Shown: in pieces, positions 1 to 11,153 of the stretch
Layout of the letters: the number at the start of each line of letters is the position of its first letter
Numbering within the stretch: the stretch's first letter is position 1
DNA from: Mesostigma viride
Taxonomy: Eukaryota > Streptophyta > Mesostigmatophyceae > Mesostigmatales > Mesostigmataceae
Assembly: GCA_009746045.1 (NCBI GenBank)
Contig: RPFO01001159.1
Coordinates: 1-54,669, forward strand
Direction of reading: 5' to 3'
DNA: 54,669 nucleotides
Made by a program: the position numbers and the translations under genes
Notes under the pieces: generated by a model
The model's database searches: none
Told to the model about the DNA's origin: nothing
The model's input: only the letters and a program-made list of their open reading frames with translations

Positions 1-2019
1 CGTCGCGTACGCCATAGTATAGTATTGGACTGACCTCCTGCATTTAATACCGTCTATATCCTCCTTCAATTATTACGTAGCTGCTGCGAGGTGCCACGTG
101 AACTACGATAGGTATAAAGCAATATCACACGGTATTCAAGCATGCAATATGAGGAAGGGAAAGAAAAGTGGAGGAGACCCACCAGGTACTCACGTGCAGG
201 TGATGTGCTCACAGCGAGAGGAAACACAAGGCTGAAACAAAACGTTCACAAAACATACGAAAGACGTTGAGGCCAGCCATCGGCAACAGAGCTTAGGCAA
301 CGGCCAGCCAGAGTGACTACCTCGACGAGCAGCGTTAGCCTTTGGGATCCACCCACGGCTCACGAGGCTCGTCTTGGACAACCCGCTCACAAACGTTTAC
401 AACCATGAAATTGGATTCGACAAGAAACAGAAAACCCCTTTCTACGCGCGTCGATAAGAAGGGACAATGAAGACTTATATATTATTGCTTTATCGATGCC
501 TTATGCCGTCAGTATCGTTGAAAACCCTGAGTTCTGGCCGCCACCTGGTGTCGATTGAAAGCCGGAGCTCTGGCCGCCCCGGGTGTCGTTGGAAACGTGG
601 AGCCTTTAGCCGCCACGTCGACAGCCAACACCACGGCATCGCTGCTGACCCGCCGAGTAATTTCCTTACGAGGCCGCCGGCCGTCTACGTCGTCTGGAAT
701 CCCCTTGCGGGATTGCGCCGACCGTCCAGCGGTCGTTGAAGTAGATGGACTCTATCTACACCAAAGCTCCCCTTGGTCTTCCTAACTGGCATACACTAGC
801 TCTCTCTGCGAGAGTTAGCTAACCTACCAGCAACACAAACCTCCGATTAACCAGTGTAACGAACCCATCCGGAGTCTGCCGAAAGATCCTATTGTTAAGG
901 TATGTCACCGGTTTCATGGGCTAGACCACGACCACTCGTTTGGGAGTGGGATTAACGAACAGGCTGGCTTGAGGCCTTCTTACGGCTCGCAGGTATTAAT
1001 ATCGCATTATTACACAATCCACATTAGGATGAGAGTACAATGCAGTTGGAATTTAGCCCAGTCAGAAGTGATCAACACACACTTTAATATCCGAACCAAG
1101 GAGACGAACTCTCTCCTCGACCAATTTCCACCTAGGTGCCTGCACCAACTGCAGGGCGCCGACATAGCGGACCTTCCGGAATCCGAAACCATGCAGTCCA
1201 CACAAGGATCCTCGGGTCGACATCGACCCTCCAGCTACAGAATCAGCATGCGAGTACAATTCTCAACCAGCTATAAAGTAGCGCAAGCGCGCGCGACTGC
1301 ACCGGCCCCTAGAAGCAGCGCATAATCAACCTAGCCCAAGATACTATCGATCATACAGTCTGTATAATCCATAGCAAAAGTCCTGACCAAGGGCACATTC
1401 CAATTAAGTCCCGAAATGAGTTCCAAAGATCCTACGACTGATGACAACAAGCCAAAAATACATAATTGTATTCCAGTCGTTGCGCCGTTCAAGGTCGGCC
1501 CGCAACAGTGGAATTCATAGGCACACGATGTACATGATTAATAAAGCGCGGGCTTAGGCGGGGATAGGCCTCTAGGAGGCGTACATGTACATTCTATCAG
1601 GCACTCCGCACAAGGTGGAAAAACCATTTGCGGGTAGTGCGGGCCGCGGAAAACTCGGAAAACGCAGACTGCAAATGAATCCCCGACCGAATCGAAATAG
1701 AGAAAGAACCTCTCGCACCAATTTGCTGACTATAGACGGACGTCTTCGCGGTACCATGGCATCGCCAAACTTCACACAGTTCTCCGCAAAATTCTCTGTC
1801 GGGTAGTGATGCACAGCCTCTTCGATTTTGTACAATAAATCACTCGAGTCTGTGTGTAGGATACTTGTAATATCAGAATGTACATGGGCACGTCTATTCT
1901 ATTCTCGCACTACTACTGCTTTCTTCCCCTAGCTGGGGGCCGTTTTTTTTTTCTGGGGAAAAAGGTTTCCCCCCCCGACTGGGCCGCGGGGGGGGGGGGG
2001 GTCGCTCCAGGGCTTGTGC
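1..2019. other. No recognisable gene; non-coding or decayed DNA
   Basis: Only short open frames occur here and none resembles a known family. Long homopolymers stand out: about eight C near 1972 and about fourteen G near 1989. The LINE ORF1 relic ends at the right edge of this stretch, and no reverse-transcriptase ORF follows it on the minus strand. The relic is therefore either truncated here or belongs to an ORF1-only element. Confidence 0.5.
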
Positions 2020-2245
2020 CGACGATAAGATGGCCGCCCCCTCATCAGTACAACCGGCTGCCCAACGCCTTGATCTGCCGGAGCTGGAGGTAGTCGGCCA
2101 TAAGTCCCGTCGCCGGATGCGTGCTGCGCCAGGTCAATCGTCATTCAAGGGTGAAGAGAGTCTTCTCACCGCTTGCGCGTCTGAGAAAAGAAATCTGTCC
2201 CCCGGGTCCTTAACACGCGTTCGTCACTGCACACTATCTTATTCT
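2020..2245 (-). pseudogene. LINE ORF1-like relic, 3' part
   Basis: Translating the minus strand in changing frames gives pieces that line up with the end of the better preserved ORF1 copy at 13657-14084. These are FLRRASGEKTLFTLE, LNDD, RRRDLWP, DYLQLRQIKALGSRLY and GGGHLIVG, matching FLSRRKK, SLDDDLTPAQQ, RRDQWPDY and RGGDLYV there. At least two frameshifts and in-frame stops are present, so this is dead. It is the continuation of the relic at 3926-4415, from which it is separated by the insertion at 2246-3925. The similarity was found by eye between two sequences in this window; a profile search with L1 ORF1 (transposase_22-type) domains would settle it. Confidence 0.6.
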
Positions 2246-3925
2246 TAGGACTGAGTTCAACTCAGTCCTATTCTTAGGACTGAGTTTTTGGGTTTCGTAG
2301 AAAATTCGCCCAAGTCGGAATGTTTGTCAAAAAAATTCCCTCAAAATTTATTCAAATACTACGTGAAATGACCTTTCTTAGACATATTTTTGCGATTTTT
2401 TTGGATTTTGTTTGGGCGGCTAAATGTACGGTCAAAGTACAGGTGGTAAGGGTACTTTTTCACGTGAAACGTGAGTTCCGGAAATGCACGACCTAGCCAT
2501 GGCGGCTTGCGCCCATGCATGCAGTTTACGTTTGCGGACGATTTAGCTGGTAAAACCCAGGAAATAGATTTTATATGTCCTAAAGATGACACAAACCAAT
2601 TTTTAGCTCCCGGGGATGCGATTTACCAGGTGTCGGCACTGCTCTTGCTGGAAAAAACTGCGACCAGGCAGGTTGACGGAATTGATGACTAAATTTACTT
2701 TACGGTGCAGTTCGAAGGGTTTATATGCTTCTTTCTACTTATTATCATGCATGTGTGTAGAATTAAGTCAGTGGCAGTAAAGATTTGATTATTTCGACCA
2801 CTCTGTCATGTCATGGTTTGTGTGCCGCAAGTGTCACTTTTGCGGGCACCGCCTGGGCCAAGATAACGCCATCCGTGCACGGTAAAGCTGAAATATCGTC
2901 ACCTCATCGTTTTGTTATGTTCTTACATGAGTTTGAGCTTGCAAGGCGCTGTCAGTTTCGAATCTTGATGCGCTTTCTTGACCGTTGCCTGCCCCTCTCT
3001 AAACCCCCCATTTTTTATGATGTTACCAGGCATTTGCCTTACCCTAGTGTACTTTTGCAGTTTTTTAGGCGCTGTATGGGTTTAAATACCTTCATAGATG
3101 TTAGTTATTCTTTTGCTACGTTCATACTGCGTGATTGTATGGCCATGGGCTGCATCCAGCGTGCTTTCAAGCTTATACGGGTGAGTGAAGAATCTTGGTG
3201 ATAAACCACTGTCATCATGTGCCAGCAAGTATGTTGGCCATGCCATGGCAAGGCAAAACAGTGTTAGCCATCTCTATTCTTGTTAAAAACAATTGAAATA
3301 TGCTTAACCTACCCATTATATTGGTGGTTAAGGCTCATAATAAAACCCTTTGTAGGTAGGTATCAATGCCCATTCCCTACGTGCGTGCATAGGCTCTCAC
3401 ACATATACTAAGGTATAATATAACTGCAATATGATGATGCAAGTATGTTTTCCTGTTATGCTAGAAGGGAAATGAGTTGATTGGCATGGTTGGTTGCCAC
3501 GGTGGTGTGTAGTATGACCGCACTTACATGCTTGCACATTGCTAGCAACCTCGAAACCCATTCTTAGGGCTGGTGGTTTTTGGTGAGTTTCAGGTAGAGG
3601 CTGTGGCCAAATTGAGCCCAGTTTTTTGCCATGTGTCAAGAACTATATTGTTTACACGCCTATATTTTTTCAACATGCATATGGATTTTATTGAATTTTC
3701 CCAACTCGTCCTTCCACAGAAAATTGCCAAATCGCGAGCATGGGTTGACACCCTTGTAAAATTTTACATGATTTGGTCAACATATGATTTTTTAGGCATA
3801 TGCCCAAGCATTAGCATGATATTGAGTGCTCTGATGCATATCAAACATATGGGGTACCCCCCTACCCTTACCGCTACATGATCTCAAAGTTGGCATACTC
3901 AGTCCTATTTTTAGGACTGAGTTTT
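2246..3925. mobile_element. 1.7-kb insertion bordered by ACTCAGTCCTA inverted repeats
   Basis: The left border has three alternating copies of TAGGACTGAGTT and its complement: a 25-bp near-perfect palindrome at 2246-2270, then a copy at 2275-2286. The right border has ACTCAGTCCTA at 3897-3907 followed by TAGGACTGAGTTTT at 3912-3925. The interior is AT-richer than its surroundings. The DNA on both sides encodes successive parts of one LINE ORF1 on the minus strand, so this is an insertion. TA next to GGACTGAGT could be a mariner-like target duplication, but the repeated termini blur the exact ends. No transposase is recognisable. The longest internal frame, at 2785-3201 plus strand (138 codons), resembles nothing I know. 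Confidence 0.55.
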
Positions 3926-4415
3926 GACGTACGACGTGTTAAAGGTGAGAAGGAGGGGGGGCGGCCCTGCCTTACCCCGCGCGCGCGGGGAAGGCGGTGG
4001 GCGGCCAGCTCGATCTCACCGTTAAGGCCCATGCGACCAAGGATTTCTCTCTCAAACGCACGTGCAAGCTTCTCGGAATTCTCACCTTCCTCCATCTTGA
4101 AGTTCTTGACAATGACGTTGAGGCTGCGCTTGGCGAGCTCGGCCTCCTCGCGGAGGTCAAGCGTCTGCCGTTGAAGCTGGGCTGCGACGGCGGAGGTGGT
4201 GGAGGTGGTATGTTGCTTAAGCATGTCCGCCCAGGTGGTGATGGGAGGAGCATCGCCGGCCAGGCCAGCCGGGGCTGGCTTGGCGGCAATGTCCTTCACC
4301 GCCTGGGCGGTGAGGCCTGCGGTGTTCTGCAGAACCTCGATAGCGATGGCGTTGTCCTTAAGACGCTGGTCGATGTCGCGGAGCTGGGCGGTGATGGCGT
4401 CGGAGGTGGGGGTGG
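3926..4415 (-). pseudogene. LINE ORF1-like relic, middle part
   Basis: The minus-strand frame reads TSDAITAQLRDIDQRL and then a coiled-coil-like stretch with an alanine/proline-rich linker. A segment follows (KRSLNVIVKNFKMEE, REILGRMGL, AAHRLPRARG) that aligns with RCRVILRRFDMLPEE, KKQLLARMQL and GAYRLPHPRA of the ORF1 copy at 13657-14084. This is the pattern of a LINE ORF1 RNA-binding region. At the seven-G run 3955-3961 the homologous frame shifts to PPLLLTFNTSYVKT, matching PPPVVLTFSDITA. The relic then stops at the 2246-3925 insertion. Upstream it joins in frame with 5817-6371 once the hAT-like element and one target duplication are removed. Confidence 0.65.
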
Positions 4416-5816
4416 CAGTGAACAGCCATACGCAATACGCAGCCATACGGGGCCCTTGTGTATGGTGTATAATACGCCATACGGGGTATAATACGCAAAC
4501 CATACGGGGACTCTTGAAAATGCTGTTTTTTGCATGGTTCAGGGGGTTCTTCAACATTCTGACCAATCAGGCATGTTTTTTGTGTGTTCTTGCAACACCA
4601 CTTGCCTTTATTTAACACATCATCACATAATATTGCCGTTGCCGTCGCTGCATGCCTACAAATACAAGCATTGTACATCTGTTGTTATTAATAATGTCTG
4701 TAAATAGCACACGGTCAGTCGGCCAACTTGCCAAAAGTAATAAGACATTGTGCCAGAAACAGACATCTTGCCTACTCGTGGTAGGCCACCATGCAATATT
4801 GATCTACATGAAGCAAGAATCCATAAGGGCTGCCAACAATGTGGCTAGCGTGCAGGATACCATGCATGCCAGCAACCCGACCCAGCTTCCCTAAACCATT
4901 AACACATATGGTACGGTGGCTGGCTAGCAGCAGCCTGCATGGCTAAATAAGGCATTTATGTGCATCGCGAGTCACACCAAATACCCCGCAGCCTGCGACG
5001 TAATGCCTCCGGCGGCCTCTTGCACTCGCTCACTCTTGCCTCCTTCGCGTACGTAGCGCCCATGATATGGCGGGTGCTAGCCTTGCTCGGGTGGTAGAAC
5101 CCGAGAATTCTGCATCCAAAAGTGTGCACGTCACTTAGCTTGTAGTTACCTGTCGGCTGCCCTTTCTTGTTGAGAGTCTGTTCTTTCACGATGTGTGTCC
5201 AGACAGTCTCGAATACGGCCTGCATCTCGTCGGCCCAGTCATCATCGTGTTCCATAGACCCACACCATCACCGTCGCTAGCCATGGTGCCTGGATGTCAA
5301 TTGTGCTACGATTAAATGTTAGGTGCCAGATGCGCGCCCTTGTTGGCAGACAACATAACTTCGTCACCTAATTTCCTCGTCCTTCGTCTCCTAGACCCTA
5401 GTCCGACACGCAGCAATCTGCAGCAATGCACGTACAGTCGTACATGCACGGCCAGCTTGGCACCTGCATGTCGTTTATTTGTCGCGGAGTTCCAGGTCGC
5501 CTAGATACAGTCTAGTTCCGGCTCCACTGCCGTCCAAAATGATGCCAGAAGCTACTTCGAACGCGGTTCATACGCAAAAAATACGCAAAAAATACCCCTA
5601 GGCTTAGCAGGGATTACCTATTGGCTATATTTGGAATAAACGTACACCTATTTACCTGGAAAAATACGCAAAAAATACGCAAAAAATACGCAATACGCAA
5701 AAAATACGCAAACCATACGCAGTGCGTATTTTTTTTCCCATACCCATACGGAAATCTTGCGTATGGCGTATAATACGCGCCATACGGCGTATTATACGCC
5801 GTATGGCTGTTCACTG
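4416..5816. mobile_element. Non-autonomous hAT-like DNA transposon (1,401 bp)
   Basis: The element begins CAGTGAACAGCCATACG, and the last 17 bases are its exact reverse complement. It is flanked on both sides by the same 8 bases, GGGGGTGG (4408-4415 and 5817-5824). Eight-base duplications and CA..TG termini are diagnostic of hAT elements. Subterminal regions carry many CCATACGG, GTATAATACGC and ATACGCAAAA motifs in both orientations, as expected of transposase-binding repeats. No transposase domain or C-terminal dimerisation region is visible in the 1.4 kb, so it would depend on an autonomous relative. It sits in the LINE ORF1 frame, which resumes exactly across the insertion. Confidence 0.9.
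4956..5255 (-). CDS. Unrecognised ORF inside the hAT-like element
   Basis: A 99-codon frame starts MEHDDDWADEMQAVFETVW and contains HTFGCRILGFYHP and a basic tail. I do not recognise it. It may be an exon remnant picked up by the element or a chance frame. No hAT dimerisation or RNase H motif is seen. The low confidence reflects that only frame length and a protein-like composition support it. Confidence 0.2.
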   Translation of the reverse strand: MEHDDDWADEMQAVFETVWTHIVKEQTLNKKGQPTGNYKLSDVHTFGCRILGFYHPSKASTRHIMGATYAKEARVSECKRPPEALRRRLRGIWCDSRCT

Positions 5817-6371
5817 GGGGGTGGTGGCGGTGGAGGAGGCGAGGAGGCTGGAAGTGGCGGTGGAGATGGTGGGGAGCTCAGCAGCCAGCGTGCCGCCCAT
5901 TGCCGCCACATCTGCGGCTAGGGGCGTCACGTGCTGTGAGATGGTTGCTTGGAGGTGGAGGAGGAAGGTGGATTCGGTCAAGGGGGAGGGGGTCCAGAGG
6001 TCCGTGACAGAGCGGTCAAGGATGGAAAAGAGGGCGCCGAGCTGAAGACGGGGGCGAGACCAGCTGGCCAGGTTCTCAGCATGTTGTCGCATTGTGAACC
6101 GGCCGTCAGGGCCAGTGCGGAAGCGGCAAAGGCGTTGAAGGCGTTGGCACATGTCGAGAAGGGAGGCGTATGACCCATAAAACACGAACTCCAGTATCTT
6201 GAGGGGTGGCATGTCGAAATAGCTGGGTCTGGATATCGTTGAAGGTGGAAAATAACCCGTCAACGTCAAAATCGCGCTCATGGACCAGCTCGGTTCGGTT
6301 GGGCGGCTGCGTTTTGGCTCAGGCCAGGCTGAAGGCGAGGCAGGAAGCCCGGGAGGGTGCTGGACGACCAC
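5817..6371 (-). pseudogene. LINE ORF1-like relic, N-terminal part
   Basis: An open minus-strand frame of about 185 codons is cut by the hAT-like element. It reads through the 8-bp target duplication (ending ATTP) directly into TSDAITAQL of the relic at 3926-4415, without loss of frame. The sequence has a proline-rich start, then FVFYGSYASLLDMCQRLQRL and a Ser/Thr/Ala-rich stretch like the disordered N-terminus of many LINE ORF1 proteins. A further frame upstream (6278-6496) begins MANKRASTQRSLAAALG and could be the true start after a frameshift. The function assignment rests on the downstream half. Confidence 0.5.
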
Positions 6372-7170
6372 CAGTGTGCGACTAGTGGCAGCACTGCCTT
6401 CCGGCCCTGATGGCTTGCAGCCGGAGCTGCAGACGTATTGTCATTGCCGAGCGCAGCCGCCAGGCTGCGTTGCGTCGAGGCGCGTTTATTCGCCATATAG
6501 TGCGTTATAGCTTTGGAAAATTATATCAGCATACACATGTGCGTCTAAGAAAGACGAAGCGATTGTGATATTCACAGCTGAATTTGGGGCTCAAACGTGG
6601 GGGGGCCCACAATCAATCTACAATACCCATGCCAAATTTTATTACTTGAGGAGACGCCATTTCAACAAATACATGACAATTGATGCTCATTGTGAATGCG
6701 TTTCCACATGAAATCATTACCATTTCATGCCATTTGGTCAGTGGTGCGCTTTCCGCGTGCACTTTTCATTACTAGATTGCTTAAATTTATTAAAATTTAT
6801 TAACATTTATTAAAATTTATTCAAGTCGTGGTAAAATTGGCTGTTTTTGTCAAAGTGTCATGCACTCGGAGGGTAAGCAAGTGAGACAAGTTGTAGATTA
6901 TTTACAATTGCACAACCCTCTCCACGACCCCGCGAGTTCTATTTATAGAACGAATTATAATTATTGCCAAAATTGTGCACAAGCCTGTGCACAACCCAAC
7001 CAGTAATTCCCACTTGAACTTTGAATATTCAAGTTAATGCTCTGGAGACAGATGTACAGATCGATCTTTACAAATGTACACGAGTTCAGATCAAGTAAGC
7101 TATCTAACTATCTACTAACAGGCGTTTCTTTACAGGTGCCCGTCCGCTGGGCTTCTTTACACCCCCCTCC
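6372..7170. other. Intergenic, AT-rich DNA without recognisable gene
   Basis: This lies between the LINE relic and the end of the large minus-strand gene. Around 6781-6822 there are four imperfect copies of TTAAAATTTATT. I see no RNA gene or conserved coding frame, and none of the dispersed palindrome copies. Confidence 0.5.
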
Positions 7171-7173
7171 CGC

Positions 7174-7942
7174 TCATCTCGCGCCAGCCTTCCCTTTAGG
7201 TTTTCGTTTGCCCTGCCCTGCGGCTTGGTCTCCCCCCTTATCTTGGAGTCGTGGGGAAGATCTGGTCGCTGGGGAAGATCTGGTCGCCGGGAAGTACCCC
7301 TTGTCCATCCACCACTCCAAATACGTTCCCTCAGGTGGCTTGAAACAGTTCCGCATCTCGTCTTGTTGTACCGGGAAAATTCTGTTGGGCATCGTCCCCT
7401 GCTTCCTATTAATCCAGATTCCCTTTTCGTCACACCCTTCTGCCCAAAATTTAATGTACCACACGCCCGTTTTAGTATCCACCTTTCGAACGACTCCATG
7501 CACCAGGAACGTGTCGACGTGGAAATCAGGCACCAGCTTCATTGGGTCTGAATTGAGTTTATCCACCGAATCAGCAGCCCACGTGGGCTTCCACAACGTA
7601 TCATGGTTTTTGTTTTTGTTCTTCCGATACTGGCAAAATTCACCACCGTGCTTGCACAATACCGAAACCGGACATCCAACAGGCGAGCGGGGCACGGCCC
7701 GTTTCCCCCCCCCCCACCTTCCAGATTCTCCATCCAAGGCTGCCAACTTGGTGGTGGCACTTTCTTGTCTAGTGGCTTGGGCTGGGTTGCGGTAACTGTG
7801 ACACGTGCATGTGGCGCTTCCTCCTCAGGTGGCGCTTCCTCCTCAGGTTCCGATTCTTCCGATTCTTCCGAATCTTCCTCAAACCCTTTGGGTGGGCCGC
7901 CATGCGCGTCATCCTTTGGCGGCTCCTCTTCAGACTCGTCAC
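7174..7942 (-). CDS. Last visible exon of large unknown gene
   Basis: The exon begins after the acceptor TTGTCCCACCCACAG and encodes an acidic stretch of Glu/Ser/Pro (DESEEEPPKDD, then several EEE runs). At the eleven-C run 7705-7715 the frame must shift. It then reads a compact segment with VSVLCKHGGEFCQY, HDTLWKPTWAAD, VVRKVDTKTGVWYIKFWAEG and RNCFKPPEGTYLEWW, ending at a stop at 7174. The last part looks like a small globular domain (beta-rich, many Trp/Tyr), but I cannot name it. The acidic linker plus terminal domain and the splice-phase match to exon 8062-10312 support this as the C-terminus of the gene on 20514-7174. Confidence 0.55.
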
Positions 7943-8061
7943 CTGTGGGTGGGACAAGCAATGACGAGCGGCGCAATTAGTTATCATTACATTCGCAAAT
8001 CAAACTTGAGAATATGCAAACATCATAATTTAACTGACCATATTCACTCAGATTAACTTAC
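7943..8061 (-). other. Intron (119 bp) of the large minus-strand gene
   Basis: The donor reads AAAGG|GTAAGT on the minus strand and the acceptor CCCACCCACAG. One of the three frames at the donor is phase 1 and joins to GT GAC GAG in the next exon, restoring an open frame. Unlike other introns of this gene, it contains no CCAACGGCCGTTGG palindrome. Confidence 0.6.
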
Positions 8062-10312
8062 CCTTTGACAGATGACTAGCCGTTGCTCTTGATCGAACGT
8101 GCCCGCCAGGCGAAAGGAGCTTTTTGCAGTAGTCGACGGCACGCCCCAACATCCCCCCCCCGACGCCCCGAATTCCCCTTCGAGCCTCCCTCCCCTCCCC
8201 CCCCTCCCCCCTGAACCCGATGCGCCGGTCGACACGCCCCCCTCAACAGCCCCCGTCGACCCGCCCCCCTCTCCGCCCTTCGACCCGCCCCCCTCTCCGC
8301 CCTTCGACCCGCCCCCCTCTCCGCCCTTCGACCCGCCCCCCTCTCCGCCCTTCGACCCCCTCCCCTCTCCGCCCTTCCCCCCCCCCCATCTCCGTCCTTG
8401 GCCCCCCCCCTCTCCGCCCTTCGACCCGCCCCCCTCTCCGCCCTTCGAACCCCCCCCTCTCCGTCCTTCGACCCGCCCCCCTTATCACCACCCTCATTCC
8501 CGCCCCCCTCATCACCGCCCTCCCCATCATCACCCCCCTGTGACCCGACATCCTCATCATCCCCCTCCGGGAGAACGCCGACATCATGAGGGTAGGGCGT
8601 CCCCATTGAGACGTCTTCGGCCGCGGGGGTCTCCTGGACAGCGCGCTTCCGCCGTTTCTTTTTGGTGGCACCGCCTGACTTCTCCAGCGGACGCTTCTGG
8701 GCTCCACCCGCAATTTCCTTGCCCGAACGGCCGTTGGGATTGGAAAAATCCTCCGCTGGCCGCTTCCCAAGTACCTTCAGAAGGACCTTAAACCCATCCA
8801 CCTGCTCCTTTGACCCAATGAAGATCACGGGTGGGCTGACGTCCTCGGCCCGTCCCCGAGACGTCAAATCGCCTAGTACATGCGACCATTCGTCTTTCAC
8901 ACCCTTGAAATCTCCACAATCCTCCGCCGCCTTCCAGTCCCGTTTCTCCACCCACGCACCCTTGTGACCCTTCAACAATTCCTTATCGTCCCACAGCTTG
9001 GCGTGGTGTCCCAAATTCAGCAACACTACCCCATTCTTGATATCCGGCCGTTCCTCGGTTCCCTTCCCCTCCTTATTCCCCGAAACAAATTCGAACCCTT
9101 CCATTGCATTTTTTACCAGTTGAGCCAACCGTGTCGGCCCGTCGCCCGTCTCCCACGCGAAAGTCTTCATAGTGAACTCACAGATCGGCTCCCCCTCAGA
9201 CCCGTAAACTTCCTTAGAAGTCCACGGGCCCTGCTGCTCGATTTCGGATGCCATCTCCTCCGACCCAAACTTCCGCGTGGGTTCCCGCTTCTCCCCCAAC
9301 CTTTTTTGGCGACCCGACTGGACGTCCTCTGCCTCCGCATGTTCGGCTTCGCCTTCCTCCGGCACAGCCCCCGTCACCGCCACAGCCCCCGCCACAGGCT
9401 GTACGGGTTGGGGCACCACAGCCTGCTCGGTTGGGGGTTCGGGCGCAGTCAGGATTGCCCATGTCGTTTCCTTCTTGGTCGTCAAATTCGTCCTCTCCAG
9501 CAGTGCAAGTGGGAAGGTGGAATCGTCCCTCCCAGTTGGCCTGATAGCCACCCTTATTCTCTTGGCAGCTACAGCGACCGTATCGGCCACCCTCTGAAGG
9601 GCGCTGTCGGATTCCGAAGGCTGCATCGGCAACCAGCCGAGCTCGCGTGCGTTGGGGTACTTCCCAGATTCAGACTTGTAGATCATGAAAAGGTGGACCA
9701 TCACCTCCCAGAAGATCTTGGCCATGTATGTCAGGTCATACAAGCACTGAGGAGGAACGTGTTTGGCCTTCACGGTTGCCATGATAGACGGCCATAATCG
9801 AAAGCGGGCTAAACTCCTCCACCCTTCCTGTTTGATCCCCCCCCCTTCCTCATAACCCTTCCCTCCCCGTCCAGCTTGTCCGCGGCCACGATGTCCAGAA
9901 ACTCTGCAAGCTCCTTGGCCAGCTTGTCCTCAATCGGTATTCCACATCTACTCCCGTCCGACGTGATCGTTTCATCCTTCACAGCCGAGATGAAGTCGTA
10001 GACTTGGGTTTTCTCCGATTCGGACAAACCACCCTCGTTCAAACGCCCTCCAACCCGCTCCTCACCACCCTCCTCCCCCTCCCCTTCCTTCCTTGCCTTC
10101 TCAGTGCTGCTTGAAACTCCATGAATCAAATTCCATATTTCTTTCTGGTCCTGCAGGGGCACCTCCGGCTTATTCCAGGATTCCTCCATGTGCGTCTTGA
10201 AATAGTTGTGCACTTCCAGCAGCGCCGTCCCCCTCGACTTTTTGGAAACGGCCTCGTCTTCTGCATTCAGCCCCCCTCCGATCAGGGCAACCCTCCGGTG
10301 CGCCTCTCTCCC
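8062..10312 (-). CDS. Largest exon of large unknown gene
   Basis: The exon starts after the acceptor GCATGCATGCAG at 10313. It encodes GREAHRRVALIGGGLNAEDE and VHNYFKTHMEESWN, then an acidic/Gly-rich part. At the nine-C run 9837-9845 the frame shifts into IKQEGWRSLARFRLW and MATVKAKHVPPQCLYDL. A long segment follows with EVMVHLFMIYKSESGKYPNA, FEFVSGNKEGKGTEERPDI, GVVLLNLGHHAKLWDDKELL and VIFIGSKEQVDGFKVLLK. The end is a basic KKKRRKR nuclear-localisation-like motif and a Gly/Arg/Glu heptad repeat. No enzyme family is recognised. GVVLLNLGHHAKLW followed by VIFIGSKEQ suggests an alpha/beta fold, which is speculative. The C-run-rich last 400 bp holds further frame breaks. Confidence 0.6.
8255..8475 (-). 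repeat. 21-bp coding minisatellite (RRAERGA heptads)
   Basis: Within the exon, a unit of CTCCGCCCTTCGACCCGCCC (plus strand) recurs about every 21 bases. It encodes repeats of Arg-Arg-Ala-Glu-Arg-Gly-Ala on the gene strand. Runs of six to nine C interrupt the period and break frame. It is a low-complexity spacer, not a fold. Confidence 0.75.
8720..8750 (-). repeat. Exonised copy of the TTTC/CCAACGGCCGTTGG dyad
   Basis: On the minus strand the coding sequence for EDFSNPNGRSGKE contains TTTTTCCAATCCC followed by AACGGCCGTT. This matches the left flank and core of the dispersed dyad (compare TTTTTCCAATTCC next to the core in the 209-bp repeats). Only the last palindrome bases are changed. The repeat has thus become codons. 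Confidence 0.6.
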
Positions 10313-11153
10313 CTGCATGCATGAGTCACAATGTTTGAAACAAAAAAACTGTCATACAACACACGACCTGACATTTTGTCCCCTCACTTTGGAAGATCGG
10401 CCGTTCCCGAACAAAAATCAAGCCCTAATTTCAAGAGTCCAACGGCCGTTGGCGATTGAAAAATGACACCCTAATTTCCAGCCTCCAACGGCCGTTGGCG
10501 CAAGAAAAATCACACCCTATTTTCCAGGTTCCAACGGCCGTTGGCGAATGAAAAATGACACCCTAATTTCCAGACTCCAACGGCCGTTGGCGCAAGAAAA
10601 ATGACACCCTAATTTCCAGACTCCAACGGCCGTTGGCGCAAGAAAAATATCACCCAAATTTCCAGGTTCTTACGGCCGTTGGCGCGAGAAAAATCACACC
10701 CTAATTTCCAGGTTCCAACGGCCGTTGGCGAATGAAAATGACACCCTAATTTCCAGGTTCCAACGGCCGTTGGCGCGAGAAAAATCACGCCCTAATTTCC
10801 AGGTTCCAACGGCCGTTGGCGCAAGAAAAATATCACCCAAATTTCCAGGTTCCAACGGCCGTTGGCGCAAGAAAAATCACACCCTAATTTCCAGGTTCCA
10901 ACGGCCGTTGGCGCAAGAAAAATGACACCCTAATTTCAAGACTCCAACGGCCGTTGGCGCAAGAAAAATGACACCCTAATTTCCAGACTCCAACGGCCGT
11001 TGGCGCAAGAAAAATATCACCCAAATTTCCAGGTTCCAACGGCCGTTGGCGCAAGAAAAATCACACACTAATTTCCAGGTTCCAACGGCCGTCGGCGAAC
11101 AAAAATCACATCTAGTGCCTAAAACGTTCCCACACCCGATCCGTTATATTTAC
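10313..11153 (-). other. Intron (841 bp) filled by palindrome minisatellite
   Basis: The donor is CCAAAG|GTAAAT (exon ends at 11154) and the acceptor GCATGCATGCAG (next exon starts at 10312). Both sides are phase 0, so MRTPK joins to GREAHRR. Nearly the whole intron from 10437 to 11100 is the 46-bp array listed separately. Confidence 0.65.
10437..11100. repeat. 46-bp tandem array, 15 copies, core CCAACGGCCGTTGG
   Basis: Palindrome cores recur every 45-47 bases from about 10441 to 11085. The unit has CTAATTTCCAGGTT left of the core and CGCAAGAAAAATCACACC to the right. Variants include GCGAATGAAAATG on the right and CTTACGGCC in one core (10670). The whole array lies inside an intron. Confidence 0.95.

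Noticed and set aside
467-739. 90-codon plus-strand frame near the window start
   Set aside because: It is an Arg/Ser/Pro-rich frame in GC-rich DNA with no family resemblance and no supporting splice or start signals.
2785-3201. 138-codon frame inside the 2246-3925 element as a transposase
   Set aside because: No DDE, zinc-finger or HTH motif is visible, and it is too short for a transposase.
7037-7795. 252-codon plus-strand frame
   Set aside because: It overlaps the C-terminal exon on the other strand, has no recognisable domain and has an erratic composition.
8880-9797. 305-codon plus-strand frame
   Set aside because: It is antisense to the large exon, whose minus-strand product is more protein-like and is bounded by splice sites.
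10437-11100. CRISPR-like alternation of a palindromic repeat and spacers
   Set aside because: The sequences between palindromes are themselves repeated, so this is a minisatellite. It lies in an intron.
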